From JARRRD01 sp046706685 (GTDB lineage: Bacteria; Nitrospirota; Thermodesulfovibrionia; Thermodesulfovibrionales; UBA6898), in contig JBJKPE010000032.1 of assembly GCA_046706685.1 (NCBI GenBank), positions 1-12,962 on the forward strand: 12,962 nucleotides of DNA, written 5' to 3'. Made by a program: the position numbers and the translations under genes. A model generated the notes under the pieces. It was not told the origin of the DNA, ran no database searches, and worked only from the letters and a program-made list of their open reading frames with translations. Below are positions 1-8,226 of this stretch, piece after piece; position 1 is the stretch's first letter; each line of letters opens with the position of its first letter.

Positions 1-14
1 AGTAGCTCTAACAT
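1..14 (-). CDS. secF: SecF protein-export membrane protein, first codons only
   Basis: Eight bases after the secD stop, the minus strand shows a G-rich stretch (GGGGGCGAA) and then an ATG reading M-L-E-L before the window ends. Many SecF proteins begin MLELL, and secF normally follows secD directly. I therefore read this as the 5' end of secF, with the rest off the left edge. SecF pairs with SecD in the inner-membrane complex that uses the proton gradient to help SecYEG move proteins. The call rests on position and four residues only. Confidence 0.7.
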
Positions 15-22
15 TTCGCCCC

Positions 23-1645
23 CTATATACTGACCTTTTTGATGTTGTATCTGCTTGTAATCAGGTCGAAGATCGATTTCGTGCCGACAAGGGCCGTGAA
101 CAGGTTAATGGCGACGCCCAGGCTGAGTGTCACAGCGAACCCCTTGATCGGCCCGGTGCCGAACTGAAACAATACTGCTGCCGTGATGAGGGTAGTGACA
201 TGGGAATCGAATATTGTCCACCAGGCCTTGTCATAACCCGAGTCGACGGCTGATCGCGCGGGTTTCCCAGCCCTTATCTCCTCCCTTATCCTCTCGAACA
301 TGAGCACGTTTGAGTCAACGGCCATCCCGACGGCGAGGATCACACCGGCGATGCCGGGCAGAGTGAGAGTGGCATTAAGGAACGCCATGGCGCCAAACAG
401 GAGAATGAGGTTCAAGATCAGGGCAAAGTCCGCGATAAGTCCGGACATCTTGTAATAGATGAACATGAACAAGATCACGGCAAGGGTACCGATAAGACCG
501 GCTATTTTGCCTGCCTTTATCGAATCGCTCCCAAGTGTGGGACCTACCGTGACGTTCTGGAGCATCTTGAGCGGCGCCGGAAGTGCGCCGGCCCTCAGCA
601 CGATGGCAAGGTCCTTGGCCTCCTCCATCGAGAAATTACCCGTTATCTGTGCGCTCCCTCCCGAGATCTTCTCCTGGATGACGGGGGCTGAATAAACATT
701 GTTGTCGAGGATAATCGCAAGCCTTTTCTTGACGTTTGCCCCTGTTATCTCTTCGAAGCGCTTTGCTCCCTCTGCATTAAAGGATATGGAAACATAAGGC
801 TCTCCAAACCGGGAATCGAGGCTAACCTTTGCCTCACTCAGAGAGTCACCGGTAAGGACGGCGTCTTTCTTGAGAAGAATAGGTGTCTTGGTAGCGATAC
901 CTGTTTCGGGGTTAAGCTTCCGCTCAAAAAGAATCTGGTCCCCGGAAGGTATCTTGTCCGCGAACTGTTTCAACACAGACTCCTCATCGCCCGGCTGGAT
1001 AGAGGAAGGCAGTTGCGCCGCGACAGGAGACCCATCGTCCACGAGTTTAAACTCCAGCTGCGCGGTCTTGCCGATAAGGTCTATCGCCCTTTCCGGGTCT
1101 TTAACCCCCGGAAGCTCCACGACGATTTCGTTCTCGCCCTGCCGCTGGATCGAGGGTTCTGCAACTCCAAACTGGTCTATGCGGTTCCTGATCGTTTCGA
1201 GTGCCTGATCTGCAGCGTTGTCCTTTATCTTGGCGGCCTCCTTGTCGGACATCTTCAGAACGAGTTTTTGGTCCGTTGAGACCGTCTCAAGGATCGGATA
1301 GTTTGCCCTTATTATGGAAGCGATTTCCGGACTGGAAGGGGATATTTCAATATTGAGGCCCTTAACGGTCACATCGGCCTTGATGTTCTTCTTGTCGGCG
1401 GCGCTTTTGATCAGGTAGGCGAACCGATTGAGGTTTGTCTGCACAGCCTTGTCGCCTTCCACTTCATATACCAGGTGAAGGCCGCCCTGAAGGTCGAGGC
1501 CCATTACGATGCCCTTATGAGGCATGCTCTTCTGCCACCACTGAGGCATGTATTTGAACAGAGGCGTATTGGGGAGAAAGAATACGACCGCTACGATTAC
1601 CGTGACCCCTATGAGCAGGAACCTCCAGAAAACATTCTTTTTCAT
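23..1645 (-). CDS. secD: Protein translocase subunit SecD
   Basis: This is the inner-membrane subunit of SecDF, which pulls secretory proteins out of the SecYEG channel using the proton-motive force. At 540 aa it is within the usual size range. One N-terminal membrane segment (about residues 8-24) is followed by a large periplasmic region and a C-terminal bundle of about five membrane segments (about 378-525). Family motifs seen are GLDLQGG (49-55), IRNRIDQFGVAEPSIQ (152-167), GPTLGSDSI (368-376) and GMAVDSNVLMFERI (440-453). Asp444 in the last motif corresponds to the proton-relay aspartate of E. coli SecD. The gene lies 61 bp downstream of yajC and 8 bp upstream of the apparent secF start, so yajC-secD-secF is probably one transcript. 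Nothing looks damaged. Confidence 0.98.
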   Translation of the reverse strand: MKKNVFWRFLLIGVTVIVAVVFFLPNTPLFKYMPQWWQKSMPHKGIVMGLDLQGGLHLVYEVEGDKAVQTNLNRFAYLIKSAADKKNIKADVTVKGLNIEISPSSPEIASIIRANYPILETVSTDQKLVLKMSDKEAAKIKDNAADQALETIRNRIDQFGVAEPSIQRQGENEIVVELPGVKDPERAIDLIGKTAQLEFKLVDDGSPVAAQLPSSIQPGDEESVLKQFADKIPSGDQILFERKLNPETGIATKTPILLKKDAVLTGDSLSEAKVSLDSRFGEPYVSISFNAEGAKRFEEITGANVKKRLAIILDNNVYSAPVIQEKISGGSAQITGNFSMEEAKDLAIVLRAGALPAPLKMLQNVTVGPTLGSDSIKAGKIAGLIGTLAVILFMFIYYKMSGLIADFALILNLILLFGAMAFLNATLTLPGIAGVILAVGMAVDSNVLMFERIREEIRAGKPARSAVDSGYDKAWWTIFDSHVTTLITAAVLFQFGTGPIKGFAVTLSLGVAINLFTALVGTKSIFDLITSRYNIKKVSI

Positions 1646-1706
1646 GTAACTTCTGAACCTCCGTTTTCTTTATCTATGGCGGAAAATCTCCGGGGAGAGA
1701 CGCCCC

Positions 1707-2033
1707 TTACTCTTCGTCCGACTCTCTCACCACGGCAATGTAGGACTTCCCGTATTTCACACGCACGTTCTCGGCGATCTTCACAACCACCGTATTAGTG
1801 CGTACATCCTCGACAACCCCGTATTCACCTCCGGACGTTATCACTTTATCGCCTTTCTTCAGGCTGTCCAGCATGGCTTTATGTTCTTTTGCCCTTTTTT
1901 GCTGAGGTCTTATCAGAAGAAAATAAAATATCACGAATATCAGAATCAGCGGAAGAAAACCGAGCAAACCGCCGCCTTGTCCCTGCCCCCCCTGCGGGTT
2001 CGGCCCCATCGCATATGCCAATTCTGCAAACAT
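1707..2033 (-). CDS. yajC: Preprotein translocase subunit YajC
   Basis: YajC is the small single-pass partner of SecDF in the inner membrane. The 108-aa product has a Gly/Gln-rich N-terminus, one hydrophobic segment (about residues 23-41) directly followed by RPQQKR (42-47), and the cytosolic motif GDKVITSGG. Together these are diagnostic for the family. The start is well supported: an AGGGGAGG Shine-Dalgarno lies about 6 nt before the ATG, with a sigma70-like promoter just upstream. It is the first gene of the yajC-secD-secF operon. Confidence 0.97.
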   Translation of the reverse strand: MFAELAYAMGPNPQGGQGQGGGLLGFLPLILIFVIFYFLLIRPQQKRAKEHKAMLDSLKKGDKVITSGGEYGVVEDVRTNTVVVKIAENVRVKYGKSYIAVVRESDEE

Positions 2034-2062
2034 CCGCCACCTCCCCTTAAAAATAATTAGAT

Positions 2063-2092
2063 ACTATACCCTCTTTAGACTTTTTTTATCAA
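2063..2092 (-). promoter_or_regulatory. Candidate sigma70 promoter of yajC-secD-secF
   Basis: On the minus strand a TTGATA -35 box (2087-2092) is followed after 18 bp by a TATAGT -10 box (2063-2068). Transcription would start near 2055, giving a leader of about 20 nt with the strong yajC ribosome site inside it. This is read from sequence only. Confidence 0.6.
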
Positions 2093-2367
2093 GGCTGGGA
2101 CGCCGGACGGGAAGGAAGGTCCGGATTATCCCGTTTCACCCGGCCTCAGGATTACCTCGGACATTCAAATATCGGCCGAAGGGTTCAATCCTAAAGTTCA
2201 GAGAAATCCCGCATGATGGAATTCTTAAGATTTTTGTGAGAAGATTGCGGTGGAGGATGAGCGGCAGAGGATGTATAATATGAGGACACTCCGGAGGGGC
2301 GGATGTAACGTAACCGGACGAAAGGAAAAAGTTTGCGATCTGTAGTGCGCCAAAGGTATAAAAACAG
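2093..2367. other. Intergenic region between divergent yajC and the membrane-protein gene
   Basis: I see no credible gene in this stretch. CCGGAC (2103-2108) and GTCCGG (2119-2124) form a perfect 6-bp inverted repeat with a 10-base loop but no T-run, so it is not an obvious terminator. A perfect TATAAT on the plus strand (2274-2279) could be the -10 box for the gene starting at 2368, but no good -35 lies at the right distance. Several tiny plus-strand ORFs of about eight codons occur and are not supported. Confidence 0.4.
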
Positions 2368-3417
2368 GTGACATATTCCGAAGCGATAAAGAGCGGGTTC
2401 AGCCTGGTTAACAGAAACTTGCAGCTTGTGGCGATCCAGGCGGGTCTGATGATTGTCAATTGCGTAGCCTTCTTCATAATCGTGGGGATTCCTCTCGGCG
2501 TGGCCTTCGTAATCTTCGGCCTCGATCTCACAGGGTTCGGGCAGCTGAAACAGATACTTGCCACGGTGCAAAACCCAGCCGACCTGCTGTCGAAGTATTT
2601 CGGCCTGGTGCTGATCGTCCTTATAAGCTTCCTTGTTTATATCACCGTGATAACGACGCTTTGGTTGTTCGTCTTCGGCGGCGCCGTGGGCGTTATAGGC
2701 AGGTCACTTCTTGAACCTTCCCGGAAATTCACTATGCGGGGATTTTTCACTGAAGCACGACAGCTCTTCGCTCCCCTCATGTGGTATTCCCTCCTTATTG
2801 GTCTCATATTCATTGCCGCTGCCTTCGTCCTGGGTTTTTTGAGCGGCGGGGTTGCTGTCATCGTATCGGCCGCCAGGAGCCATGACTCGACACTTGCCCT
2901 CTTTCTCGGTATTTTTTTCTCCCTGCTTCTGGTCCTGTTCGGTCTGAGTCTCATCGTCGGCATCCTGGCAGCGGCGGTCTACGGCGTAGCAGTGATCTTC
3001 TTCGGAAGAGAGGGAACAGGAAAGTCCTTCAGAAACGCCGTCGCCTACCTCTGGAACCACCAGAACGCATTCTGGCTGTATGCGCTGCTCCTCTTCGGTT
3101 ATGCGCTGGCGAGTTTTGTACTGATGCTCGTGGTCTACCCCTTCAACCTCATCCCATTTGTGGGGCCGGTCATCTCCTTCCCGTTTCAGATATTGTCATA
3201 CGTGATTCAGGGGTACTTCGGCCTCGTAATAATCGGGGTCGTTTTAAGCTACTATCATTCGTCTTCCCCGGAGGCAGGCAGGGCCGAAGAAGATGAAACC
3301 GGACCGGCTATCCCCCCTGGCGATGAAAGTTCCATCGGGGCTGAAGATATTTCTTTCTCTCAAGCCCCACAGCAAGAGATACCTCCCCGGGTGACGGACC
3401 GGACTGAACAAACCTGA
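2368..3417 (+). CDS. Polytopic membrane protein of unknown function
   Basis: The 349-aa protein has about six long hydrophobic segments between residues 17 and 300: roughly 17-50, 73-110, 131-165, 175-212, 233-260 and 262-300. A short charged N-terminus precedes them. An acidic, Pro/Gln-rich soluble tail of about 50 residues follows. The start is a GTG with an AAAGGT-like site about 10 nt upstream, and the family-like opening (YSEAIKSGFSLVNRNLQLV) begins right there. I do not recognise a catalytic motif; Gly- and Val-rich helices of this kind occur in uncharacterised membrane families. The last 110 bp overlap the convergent lipoate-pathway gene, so the tail is encoded opposite that gene's C-terminus. 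Confidence 0.85.
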   Translation: MTYSEAIKSGFSLVNRNLQLVAIQAGLMIVNCVAFFIIVGIPLGVAFVIFGLDLTGFGQLKQILATVQNPADLLSKYFGLVLIVLISFLVYITVITTLWLFVFGGAVGVIGRSLLEPSRKFTMRGFFTEARQLFAPLMWYSLLIGLIFIAAAFVLGFLSGGVAVIVSAARSHDSTLALFLGIFFSLLLVLFGLSLIVGILAAAVYGVAVIFFGREGTGKSFRNAVAYLWNHQNAFWLYALLLFGYALASFVLMLVVYPFNLIPFVGPVISFPFQILSYVIQGYFGLVIIGVVLSYYHSSSPEAGRAEEDETGPAIPPGDESSIGAEDISFSQAPQQEIPPRVTDRTEQT

Positions 3418-4111
3418 TCTCAAAGGTCTCCTCGAAGGCCTCCCTGATCATCCTCCTGAACTCTTCTTCGCTCAGCCGCGGCGCCATCTCCATAACGCCG
3501 GCGGTCCGGGCGTCCATCGCAGTTGCCTCATCAATTCCGAAAACACGGCACATCTCTTCCAGGTTATGGAAATAGGGTATGGACCCCTGCTGGAGCAGGC
3601 CGTCGATCCAGCGTTTCTGGGCGGAACCGATCACTTTCCTGTTGTCCGCCAGGATTTCCCCCAGGGAGCTCGTTCGAAAGCAGAGCGGACTGCCTGCAAG
3701 AACAGTCCCCCGTTCCCGCTCCTTTCTGGCCTTGCAGGAGATGCCTGCCTTGGCGAGGGCAAGATGGAGGGCGCCGCCGATCCTTCTATAGCTGTCCAGG
3801 AGACCTTTTGAAAAAGGACCGCTGTCAGTTCGGCAGGAAAAACTGTAGGTGAGCTCCCGGTCATGCAAAACCGCCCGTCCGCCGGTCGGACGCCTGACTA
3901 TCGGGATGCCGCGCGCGTTGCAGTAAGCAAGGTCTATTCCGGAGACGTTCTGGAAACATCCAAGGCTGAGGGAAATACTTTCCCATCCGTAAAACCGCAG
4001 CGTCGGCGGCTGGGTCCTTTTCCTTACAGCAGTTGCTATGGCCTCATCCAGAGCCATGTTATAAGAAGCGCTGCAGGGCCCGGAGTCTATCAGCCGCCAT
4101 TTTTCCCTCAT
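3308..4111 (-). CDS. LplA/LipM-family lipoate ligase or octanoyltransferase
   Basis: This 267-aa member of the biotin/lipoate protein ligase fold probably attaches octanoate or lipoate to lipoyl-domain proteins such as GcvH or the 2-oxo-acid dehydrogenase E2 subunits. The family signature RRPTGGRAVLHD lies at residues 73-84. Lys159 in NRKVIGSAQ matches the conserved active-site lysine. Cys144 in SPLCF lies where LipM octanoyltransferases carry their acyl-accepting cysteine, which favours LipM over an ATP-dependent LplA ligase. The C-terminus ends in a short aromatic tail (PRWNF). No strong ribosome site precedes the ATG. The gene diverges from the metallopeptidase gene and overlaps the convergent membrane-protein gene by 110 bp. 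No other lipoylation gene is nearby, so I leave the symbol blank. Confidence 0.9.
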   Translation of the reverse strand: MREKWRLIDSGPCSASYNMALDEAIATAVRKRTQPPTLRFYGWESISLSLGCFQNVSGIDLAYCNARGIPIVRRPTGGRAVLHDRELTYSFSCRTDSGPFSKGLLDSYRRIGGALHLALAKAGISCKARKERERGTVLAGSPLCFRTSSLGEILADNRKVIGSAQKRWIDGLLQQGSIPYFHNLEEMCRVFGIDEATAMDARTAGVMEMAPRLSEEEFRRMIREAFEETFEIRFVQSGPSPGEVSLAVGLERKKYLQPRWNFHRQGG

Positions 4112-4162
4112 GAAAAATTATAAATGAAAAACCATTCCGTCTGCATTCCCTGTAATATATGT

Positions 4163-4167
4163 AGGAG
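4163..4167 (+). promoter_or_regulatory. Ribosome-binding site that decides the metallopeptidase start
   Basis: AGGAG lies 10 nt before the ATG at 4178. The upstream in-frame ATG at 4124 has no comparable site and would put a polar, Cys-rich stretch in front of the signal peptide. A TAATAT (4153-4158) just upstream could be the -10 box, although that is weak evidence. Confidence 0.6.
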
Positions 4168-4177
4168 AACCGGTTTC

Positions 4178-5131
4178 ATGATTTCCATGACAAGAAAAGT
4201 CCTGCTCTTTTTTTTGATCTTATCGTTTTGCGTCCCGGGTTCCGGCGGCGCCGATATCCTGCAATACGAAGCACCTGGGGTAGTCTTGAGCTATCCCTCC
4301 GCCCTTCACGGCGCCGCGGTGAGGCTGGCCCTCGCCTATCCGGGCATAAAGTCTGACCTCGAATCAAAACTAGGATGGAAGGCGGATTTTGTGCCCCTCG
4401 TCGTTTTGATACGCCGAAATTCGGAATTCCGTGGAAGGGTCCAAAACGACCTTGTGACAGCCTTCGCGGTCCCCGGGCAGGACCTGATTGTCATTGACTA
4501 CTCAAAAATGGAGAGAACGCCTTTTGACATCGATGCCACACTGGAGCATGAATTATGTCATCTGCTTCTGCACCGGAACGTCCAGTCTCCTCCGAAGTGG
4601 CTCGACGAAGGCGTAGCCCAGTGGGCAAGCGGAGGCATCGCCGACATAATAAATCCGGGGGAGAAGGATATTCTGAAACAGAGTTCTTTGTCGGGCAGGC
4701 TCATACCTCTTCAGGACCTGTCCGTCTCCTTCCCCGATGAACCGAGGGGATTTCTTCTGGCTTACGAGGAAAGCAGGAATTTTGTGGAATACATAGCACA
4801 TGAATACGGCACAGGCAAACTGCGCGCCGTCCTGCTCGGCCTGCAGGAGGGGGAGACCGCGGACAAGGCCCTGAGCACTGCCCTGGGGCTCAACCTCGAC
4901 GCTCTTCAGGATGCGTGGAGAAGTAACCTTCGCAGAAAATATTCGTGGCCTTCTTACCTTGCCAATAACCTTTTCTGGATCCTTTTTTTTGCCGCGGCAC
5001 TGGTCACGCTGATCGGCTATATTCAGGCGAAAAAGAGGATGAAGAACTACCGCGACGGGGACGATGAGGATTACGGCGAGGGCGAAGTTCACAACGGTGA
5101 TAAAATAGAGCAGCGGGAGAATAAAACATAA
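4178..5131 (+). CDS. Exported, membrane-anchored MA-type zinc metallopeptidase
   Basis: This is a predicted zinc peptidase of the gluzincin (peptidase MA-like) group facing the periplasm. From the 4178 start the 317-aa protein has a signal peptide (MTRK followed by a long Leu/Phe stretch). HELCH lies at residues 124-128, and WLDEGVAQW holds the likely third zinc ligand, Glu144, 16 residues after the second histidine. A hydrophobic segment follows near residues 263-282, then a very acidic tail (GDDEDYGEGE). If residue 1 is at 4124, these numbers rise by 18. The substrate is unknown. Only about 23 bp separate the stop from the ATPase start, so the two genes are probably co-transcribed. The topology suggests a peptidase domain outside and an acidic tail inside the cell. 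Confidence 0.85.
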   Translation: MISMTRKVLLFFLILSFCVPGSGGADILQYEAPGVVLSYPSALHGAAVRLALAYPGIKSDLESKLGWKADFVPLVVLIRRNSEFRGRVQNDLVTAFAVPGQDLIVIDYSKMERTPFDIDATLEHELCHLLLHRNVQSPPKWLDEGVAQWASGGIADIINPGEKDILKQSSLSGRLIPLQDLSVSFPDEPRGFLLAYEESRNFVEYIAHEYGTGKLRAVLLGLQEGETADKALSTALGLNLDALQDAWRSNLRRKYSWPSYLANNLFWILFFAAALVTLIGYIQAKKRMKNYRDGDDEDYGEGEVHNGDKIEQRENKT

Positions 5132-5154
5132 CAAACGGGATCGACATACAGAGT

Positions 5155-7704
5155 TTGACCGGCATCTCCGATGAAGAGGCCGCGGCGCGTCTTAAGACGG
5201 AGGGATATAACGAGATCCCATCTTCTAAAAAGCGCAGCGTATTTGAGATAGCACTGGAAGTTGTCCGGGAACCAATGTTCCTGCTCCTGATTGCCGGCGG
5301 AGCGATCTATCTTCTCCTGGGGGACTTGCGGGAGGCGGCGATGCTGCTCTTCTTTGTCTTCGTTGTCATGGCAATCACCCTTTACCAGGAGCGGAAGACC
5401 GAGCGGGCGTTGGAGGCCTTGCGTGACATGTCCAGCCCGAGGGCCCTCGTGATCAGAAACGGCGGGCAGAGGAGAATCCCCGGACGGGAGGTAGTGCGCG
5501 ACGATCTGGTAGTTCTTTCCGAAGGAGACCGCGTGCCTGCCGACGCCGTACTCGTGAGTTGCACCAACCTGTCTGTGGATGAATCCCTGCTGACAGGGGA
5601 ATCCGTGCCAGTGAGGAAAATCGTCTGCGACGGCTCCCCTGAAATGGGGCCTCCCGGGGGAGATAACCTGCCTTTTGTTTATTCCGGGACCCTCGCCGTT
5701 CAGGGCCTCGGCGTAGCCCGGGTAAAGACTACCGGCATGAATACCGAGTTGGGGAAGATAGGCAAGGCCTTGCAGAGCATAGGGACCGAGGAGACGATGC
5801 TCCAGAAGGAGACCGGGCGGCTCGTTGGACGGCTGGCCATGATCGGGCTCTCTCTCTGCGTCCTGGTCGTGGTCCTTTACGGCTCCACCAGGGGTGACTG
5901 GATCAAGGGACTCCTGGCAGGCATCACACTGGCGATGGCGGTTCTTCCGGAAGAGTTTCCGGTGGTTCTCACAGTCTTCCTTGCCATCGGAGCCTGGCGC
6001 ATTTCACTAAAAAGGGTCCTCACCCGGCGCGTCCCGGCAGTGGAGATGCTCGGTTCGGCAACGGTTCTGTGCGTAGACAAGACCGGTACGCTTACCCTGA
6101 ACCGGATGTCTGTAACCAAGGTATTTGCCGGCGGCGCTTTCTACGGAATCGACGGGGCTTCCTCCGGCATTCCGGAGGCTGTCCATAAGATCGTGGAATT
6201 CGCCATACTGGCCAGCCAGACAAACCCCTTCGACCCCATGGAGAAGGCAATCCATGAACTGGGGAAACGCTGCCTCAACAACACCGAGCACCTTCATGAG
6301 GACTGGACTCTCGTTCAGGAATACCCGCTTTCACAGAACCTGTTATCCATGTCACGTGTATGGAAATCGCCGGACAGCAGAAAGTATATCATCGCAGCCA
6401 AGGGAGCACCTGAGGCGATAGCTGACATCTGCCATCTGGGTGATGAAGCTACGGCGGACCTGCAGCAGCGCATCAACTCCATGGCCGCCGAAGGGCTGAG
6501 GGTAATAGGGGTGGCAAGAGCCGGATTTACCGAGGCCGAACTCCCGGGCGGGCAACACGACTTCACCTTTGAGTTCCTTGGACTTGTCGGTCTGGCAGAT
6601 CCGGTACGCCCGGGGGTCAGAGAAGCAGTAGCGGAGTGCCATAAGGCCGGCATCAGGATTGTCATGATCACGGGAGATTATCCCGTCACCGCACAAAACA
6701 TCGCGGGGCAGATAGGGTTGAAACAGACCGACCGGATCATCACGGGACATGACCTGGACAAGATGGCTGACGCAGAACTGAAGGAACGCATCAGGACAGC
6801 CGATATCTTTGCCAGGGTCGTACCCGAACAAAAGATGCGCATTGTCGACGCGCTGAAAGCGAACGGCGAGGTCGTAGCGATGACCGGGGACGGCGTAAAC
6901 GATGCTGCGGCCCTGAAGTCGGCCCACATCGGCATAGCCATGGGAGGCCGTGGAACCGACGTGGCCCGCGAGGCGTCGGACATTGTACTACTGGACGATG
7001 ATTTTTCTTCCATCGTGCAGGCCGTGAGGATGGGCAGGAGGATATTCGACAATCTGAAGAAGGCAATGGCGTATATCTTTGCAGTCCATGTCCCCATCGC
7101 AGGGATGTCACTGCTGCCGGTTCTCTTCAACTGGCCGCTCGTACTTATGCCTGTCCACATCGTGTTTCTCGAACTGATAATCGATCCGGCCTGTTCGGTG
7201 GTGTTTGAAGCCGAGGCCGAGGAGGCAGGGTTGATGGACAGGCCCCCGCGGGACCTCACCAGGCCTCTCTTCGACCGGCGTACCATAGGGGTCAGCCTCC
7301 TCCAGGGGTTAAGCGTGCTGATTATAGTCCTGGCTGTTTTTGCGGTATCGCTTTACCGTGGACAGGGTGAACTCGACGCCCGGGCCCTCAGCTTTACCAC
7401 CCTCATCATTGCAAATCTCGCCCTGATATTCACAAACCGCTCATGGTCCCGTACGATCCTCGATACCCTGCGTTCCCCTAACGCCGCCCTCTGGTGGGTC
7501 ACCGGCAGCGCCCTCTTCTTCCTCGGGGCAGCACTCTACGTGCCTTTCCTCAGGGGGCTGTTTCACTTCAGCAGGTTACACTTTATGGACATCTCCCTGT
7601 GTCTTGCAGCAGGGCTGGTGAGCATAGTCTGGTTCGAGGTATTCAAGATATTCAACGGGAAAAAAAGAACGCTCAGCCGCGCGGGGGCTGAAAGGCAAGA
7701 ATGA
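5155..7704 (+). CDS. P2-type (calcium-ATPase-like) cation-transporting ATPase
   Basis: This 849-aa ion pump is complete by motif content. A cation-ATPase N-terminal region (EEAAARL) is followed by TGES (147-150, actuator domain), PEEFP in membrane segment 4 (265-269), DKTGT with phosphorylated Asp308, KGAPE in the nucleotide domain (416-420) and TGDGVND (577-583). Four membrane segments lie before the large cytosolic loop part and about six after it. PEEFP replaces the PEGLP of animal and plant calcium pumps. The following segment has FAVHVPIAG where SERCA carries Asn and Glu calcium ligands, while an Asp is kept in the next segment (LELIIDPACS). The transported ion therefore cannot be assumed to be calcium. 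The start is uncertain: TTG at 5155 has a poor ribosome site, and no ATG is available in frame. Confidence 0.95.
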   Translation: MTGISDEEAAARLKTEGYNEIPSSKKRSVFEIALEVVREPMFLLLIAGGAIYLLLGDLREAAMLLFFVFVVMAITLYQERKTERALEALRDMSSPRALVIRNGGQRRIPGREVVRDDLVVLSEGDRVPADAVLVSCTNLSVDESLLTGESVPVRKIVCDGSPEMGPPGGDNLPFVYSGTLAVQGLGVARVKTTGMNTELGKIGKALQSIGTEETMLQKETGRLVGRLAMIGLSLCVLVVVLYGSTRGDWIKGLLAGITLAMAVLPEEFPVVLTVFLAIGAWRISLKRVLTRRVPAVEMLGSATVLCVDKTGTLTLNRMSVTKVFAGGAFYGIDGASSGIPEAVHKIVEFAILASQTNPFDPMEKAIHELGKRCLNNTEHLHEDWTLVQEYPLSQNLLSMSRVWKSPDSRKYIIAAKGAPEAIADICHLGDEATADLQQRINSMAAEGLRVIGVARAGFTEAELPGGQHDFTFEFLGLVGLADPVRPGVREAVAECHKAGIRIVMITGDYPVTAQNIAGQIGLKQTDRIITGHDLDKMADAELKERIRTADIFARVVPEQKMRIVDALKANGEVVAMTGDGVNDAAALKSAHIGIAMGGRGTDVAREASDIVLLDDDFSSIVQAVRMGRRIFDNLKKAMAYIFAVHVPIAGMSLLPVLFNWPLVLMPVHIVFLELIIDPACSVVFEAEAEEAGLMDRPPRDLTRPLFDRRTIGVSLLQGLSVLIIVLAVFAVSLYRGQGELDARALSFTTLIIANLALIFTNRSWSRTILDTLRSPNAALWWVTGSALFFLGAALYVPFLRGLFHFSRLHFMDISLCLAAGLVSIVWFEVFKIFNGKKRTLSRAGAERQE

Positions 7705-7729
7705 CAAAAGAACTGTTGATTTCACGTCG

Positions 7730-7775
7730 CCTGAAGCAAACTGCTAAAAGACTGTTTTGTTTTTTTGGCTTCAGG
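7730..7775. terminator. Inverted repeat after the ATPase gene, possible terminator
   Basis: CCTGAAGC (7730-7737) and GCTTCAGG (7768-7775) are perfect 8-bp complements around a 30-base loop, and the loop includes a run of seven T. It sits 25 bp after the ATPase stop, where a terminator would be expected. The T-run is inside the hairpin rather than after it, so termination is not certain. The repeat also touches the edge of the last attC and may instead be a leftover of recombination there. Confidence 0.35.
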
Positions 7776-7856
7776 TCTTTCAGCCGCCGGAGCAACCACG
7801 CCAAGAATGAAAACCAACCGGGCTTATCATCGGTCGGCTGGAAAGTTTTGTTATCT
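7765..7856 (-). repeat. attC site of the vapBC cassette, right core lost
   Basis: The left core AGATAAC (7850-7856, minus strand) overlaps the vapC stop codon and is followed by the 4-nt spacer AAAA. The arm CTTTCCAGCCGACCG pairs with CTTTCAGCCGCCGG (7777-7790), leaving single unpaired bases on one side, as in typical attC. Where the outer GTT core should be (about 7765-7771) there is no GTT. This is the last site of the array. Confidence 0.75.
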
Positions 7857-8225
7857 GCCCGTCGTCTGTTGGTAGTCCAGTCCCAGTTTTGAAGAGACAT
7901 CCTTGAGTTTCTTGTCGAGTGTCCAGAGAGGAACTCCAGACAATACAGCCGAAGAGATCAAATGCATATCAACGTACCCCAGGCCCTTCCCCATTAGTCT
8001 ATAGTTCTCGATAAATTGCATTACCTCCTCGTGGTCAACATGGCTTGCCAGGGGCAGCGCCTGTAACAGAGACAGAATTTCGGCCCTGTTTGCAAGATTG
8101 CCGCACGCGAGTTCGCCGACAATGAATTGATGACAAGTAACATCGCCTTCATTCAGCAAGTTTTCCAGCCCGATGTCGCCCGACCGAAAATGTTCGACCC
8201 AGACCGAGGTATCAACGAGAACCAT
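7851..8225 (-). CDS. vapC: VapC-type PIN-domain ribonuclease toxin
   Basis: This 124-aa PIN-domain protein is the toxin half of a type II toxin-antitoxin pair; VapC proteins cut specific RNAs, often tRNA or rRNA. The acidic active-site set is present: Asp5 (LVDTSVWVEHF), Glu38 (GELACG), Asp86 (GYVDMHLI) and Asp104 (TLDKKL). The ATG lies one base after the vapB stop, so the two are translationally coupled. The stop codon lies inside the left core of the following attC. Toxin-antitoxin cassettes are well known in integron arrays, where they help retain the array. Confidence 0.93.
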   Translation of the reverse strand: MVLVDTSVWVEHFRSGDIGLENLLNEGDVTCHQFIVGELACGNLANRAEILSLLQALPLASHVDHEEVMQFIENYRLMGKGLGYVDMHLISSAVLSGVPLWTLDKKLKDVSSKLGLDYQQTTGR

Positions 8226-8226
8226 C

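Noticed and set aside
2136..2571. Two minus-strand ORFs upstream of yajC
   Set aside because: They overlap each other and the start of the membrane-protein gene in antisense, and neither resembles a known protein.
6315..7286. Long minus-strand ORFs inside the ATPase gene
   Set aside because: They lie opposite a gene with all P-type motifs intact and are compositional shadows, rich in Ser, Arg and Pro.
7701..7892. 63-codon plus-strand ORF overlapping the ATPase stop
   Set aside because: It reads through the attC palindrome and into the antisense of vapC; its sequence is basic and low-information.
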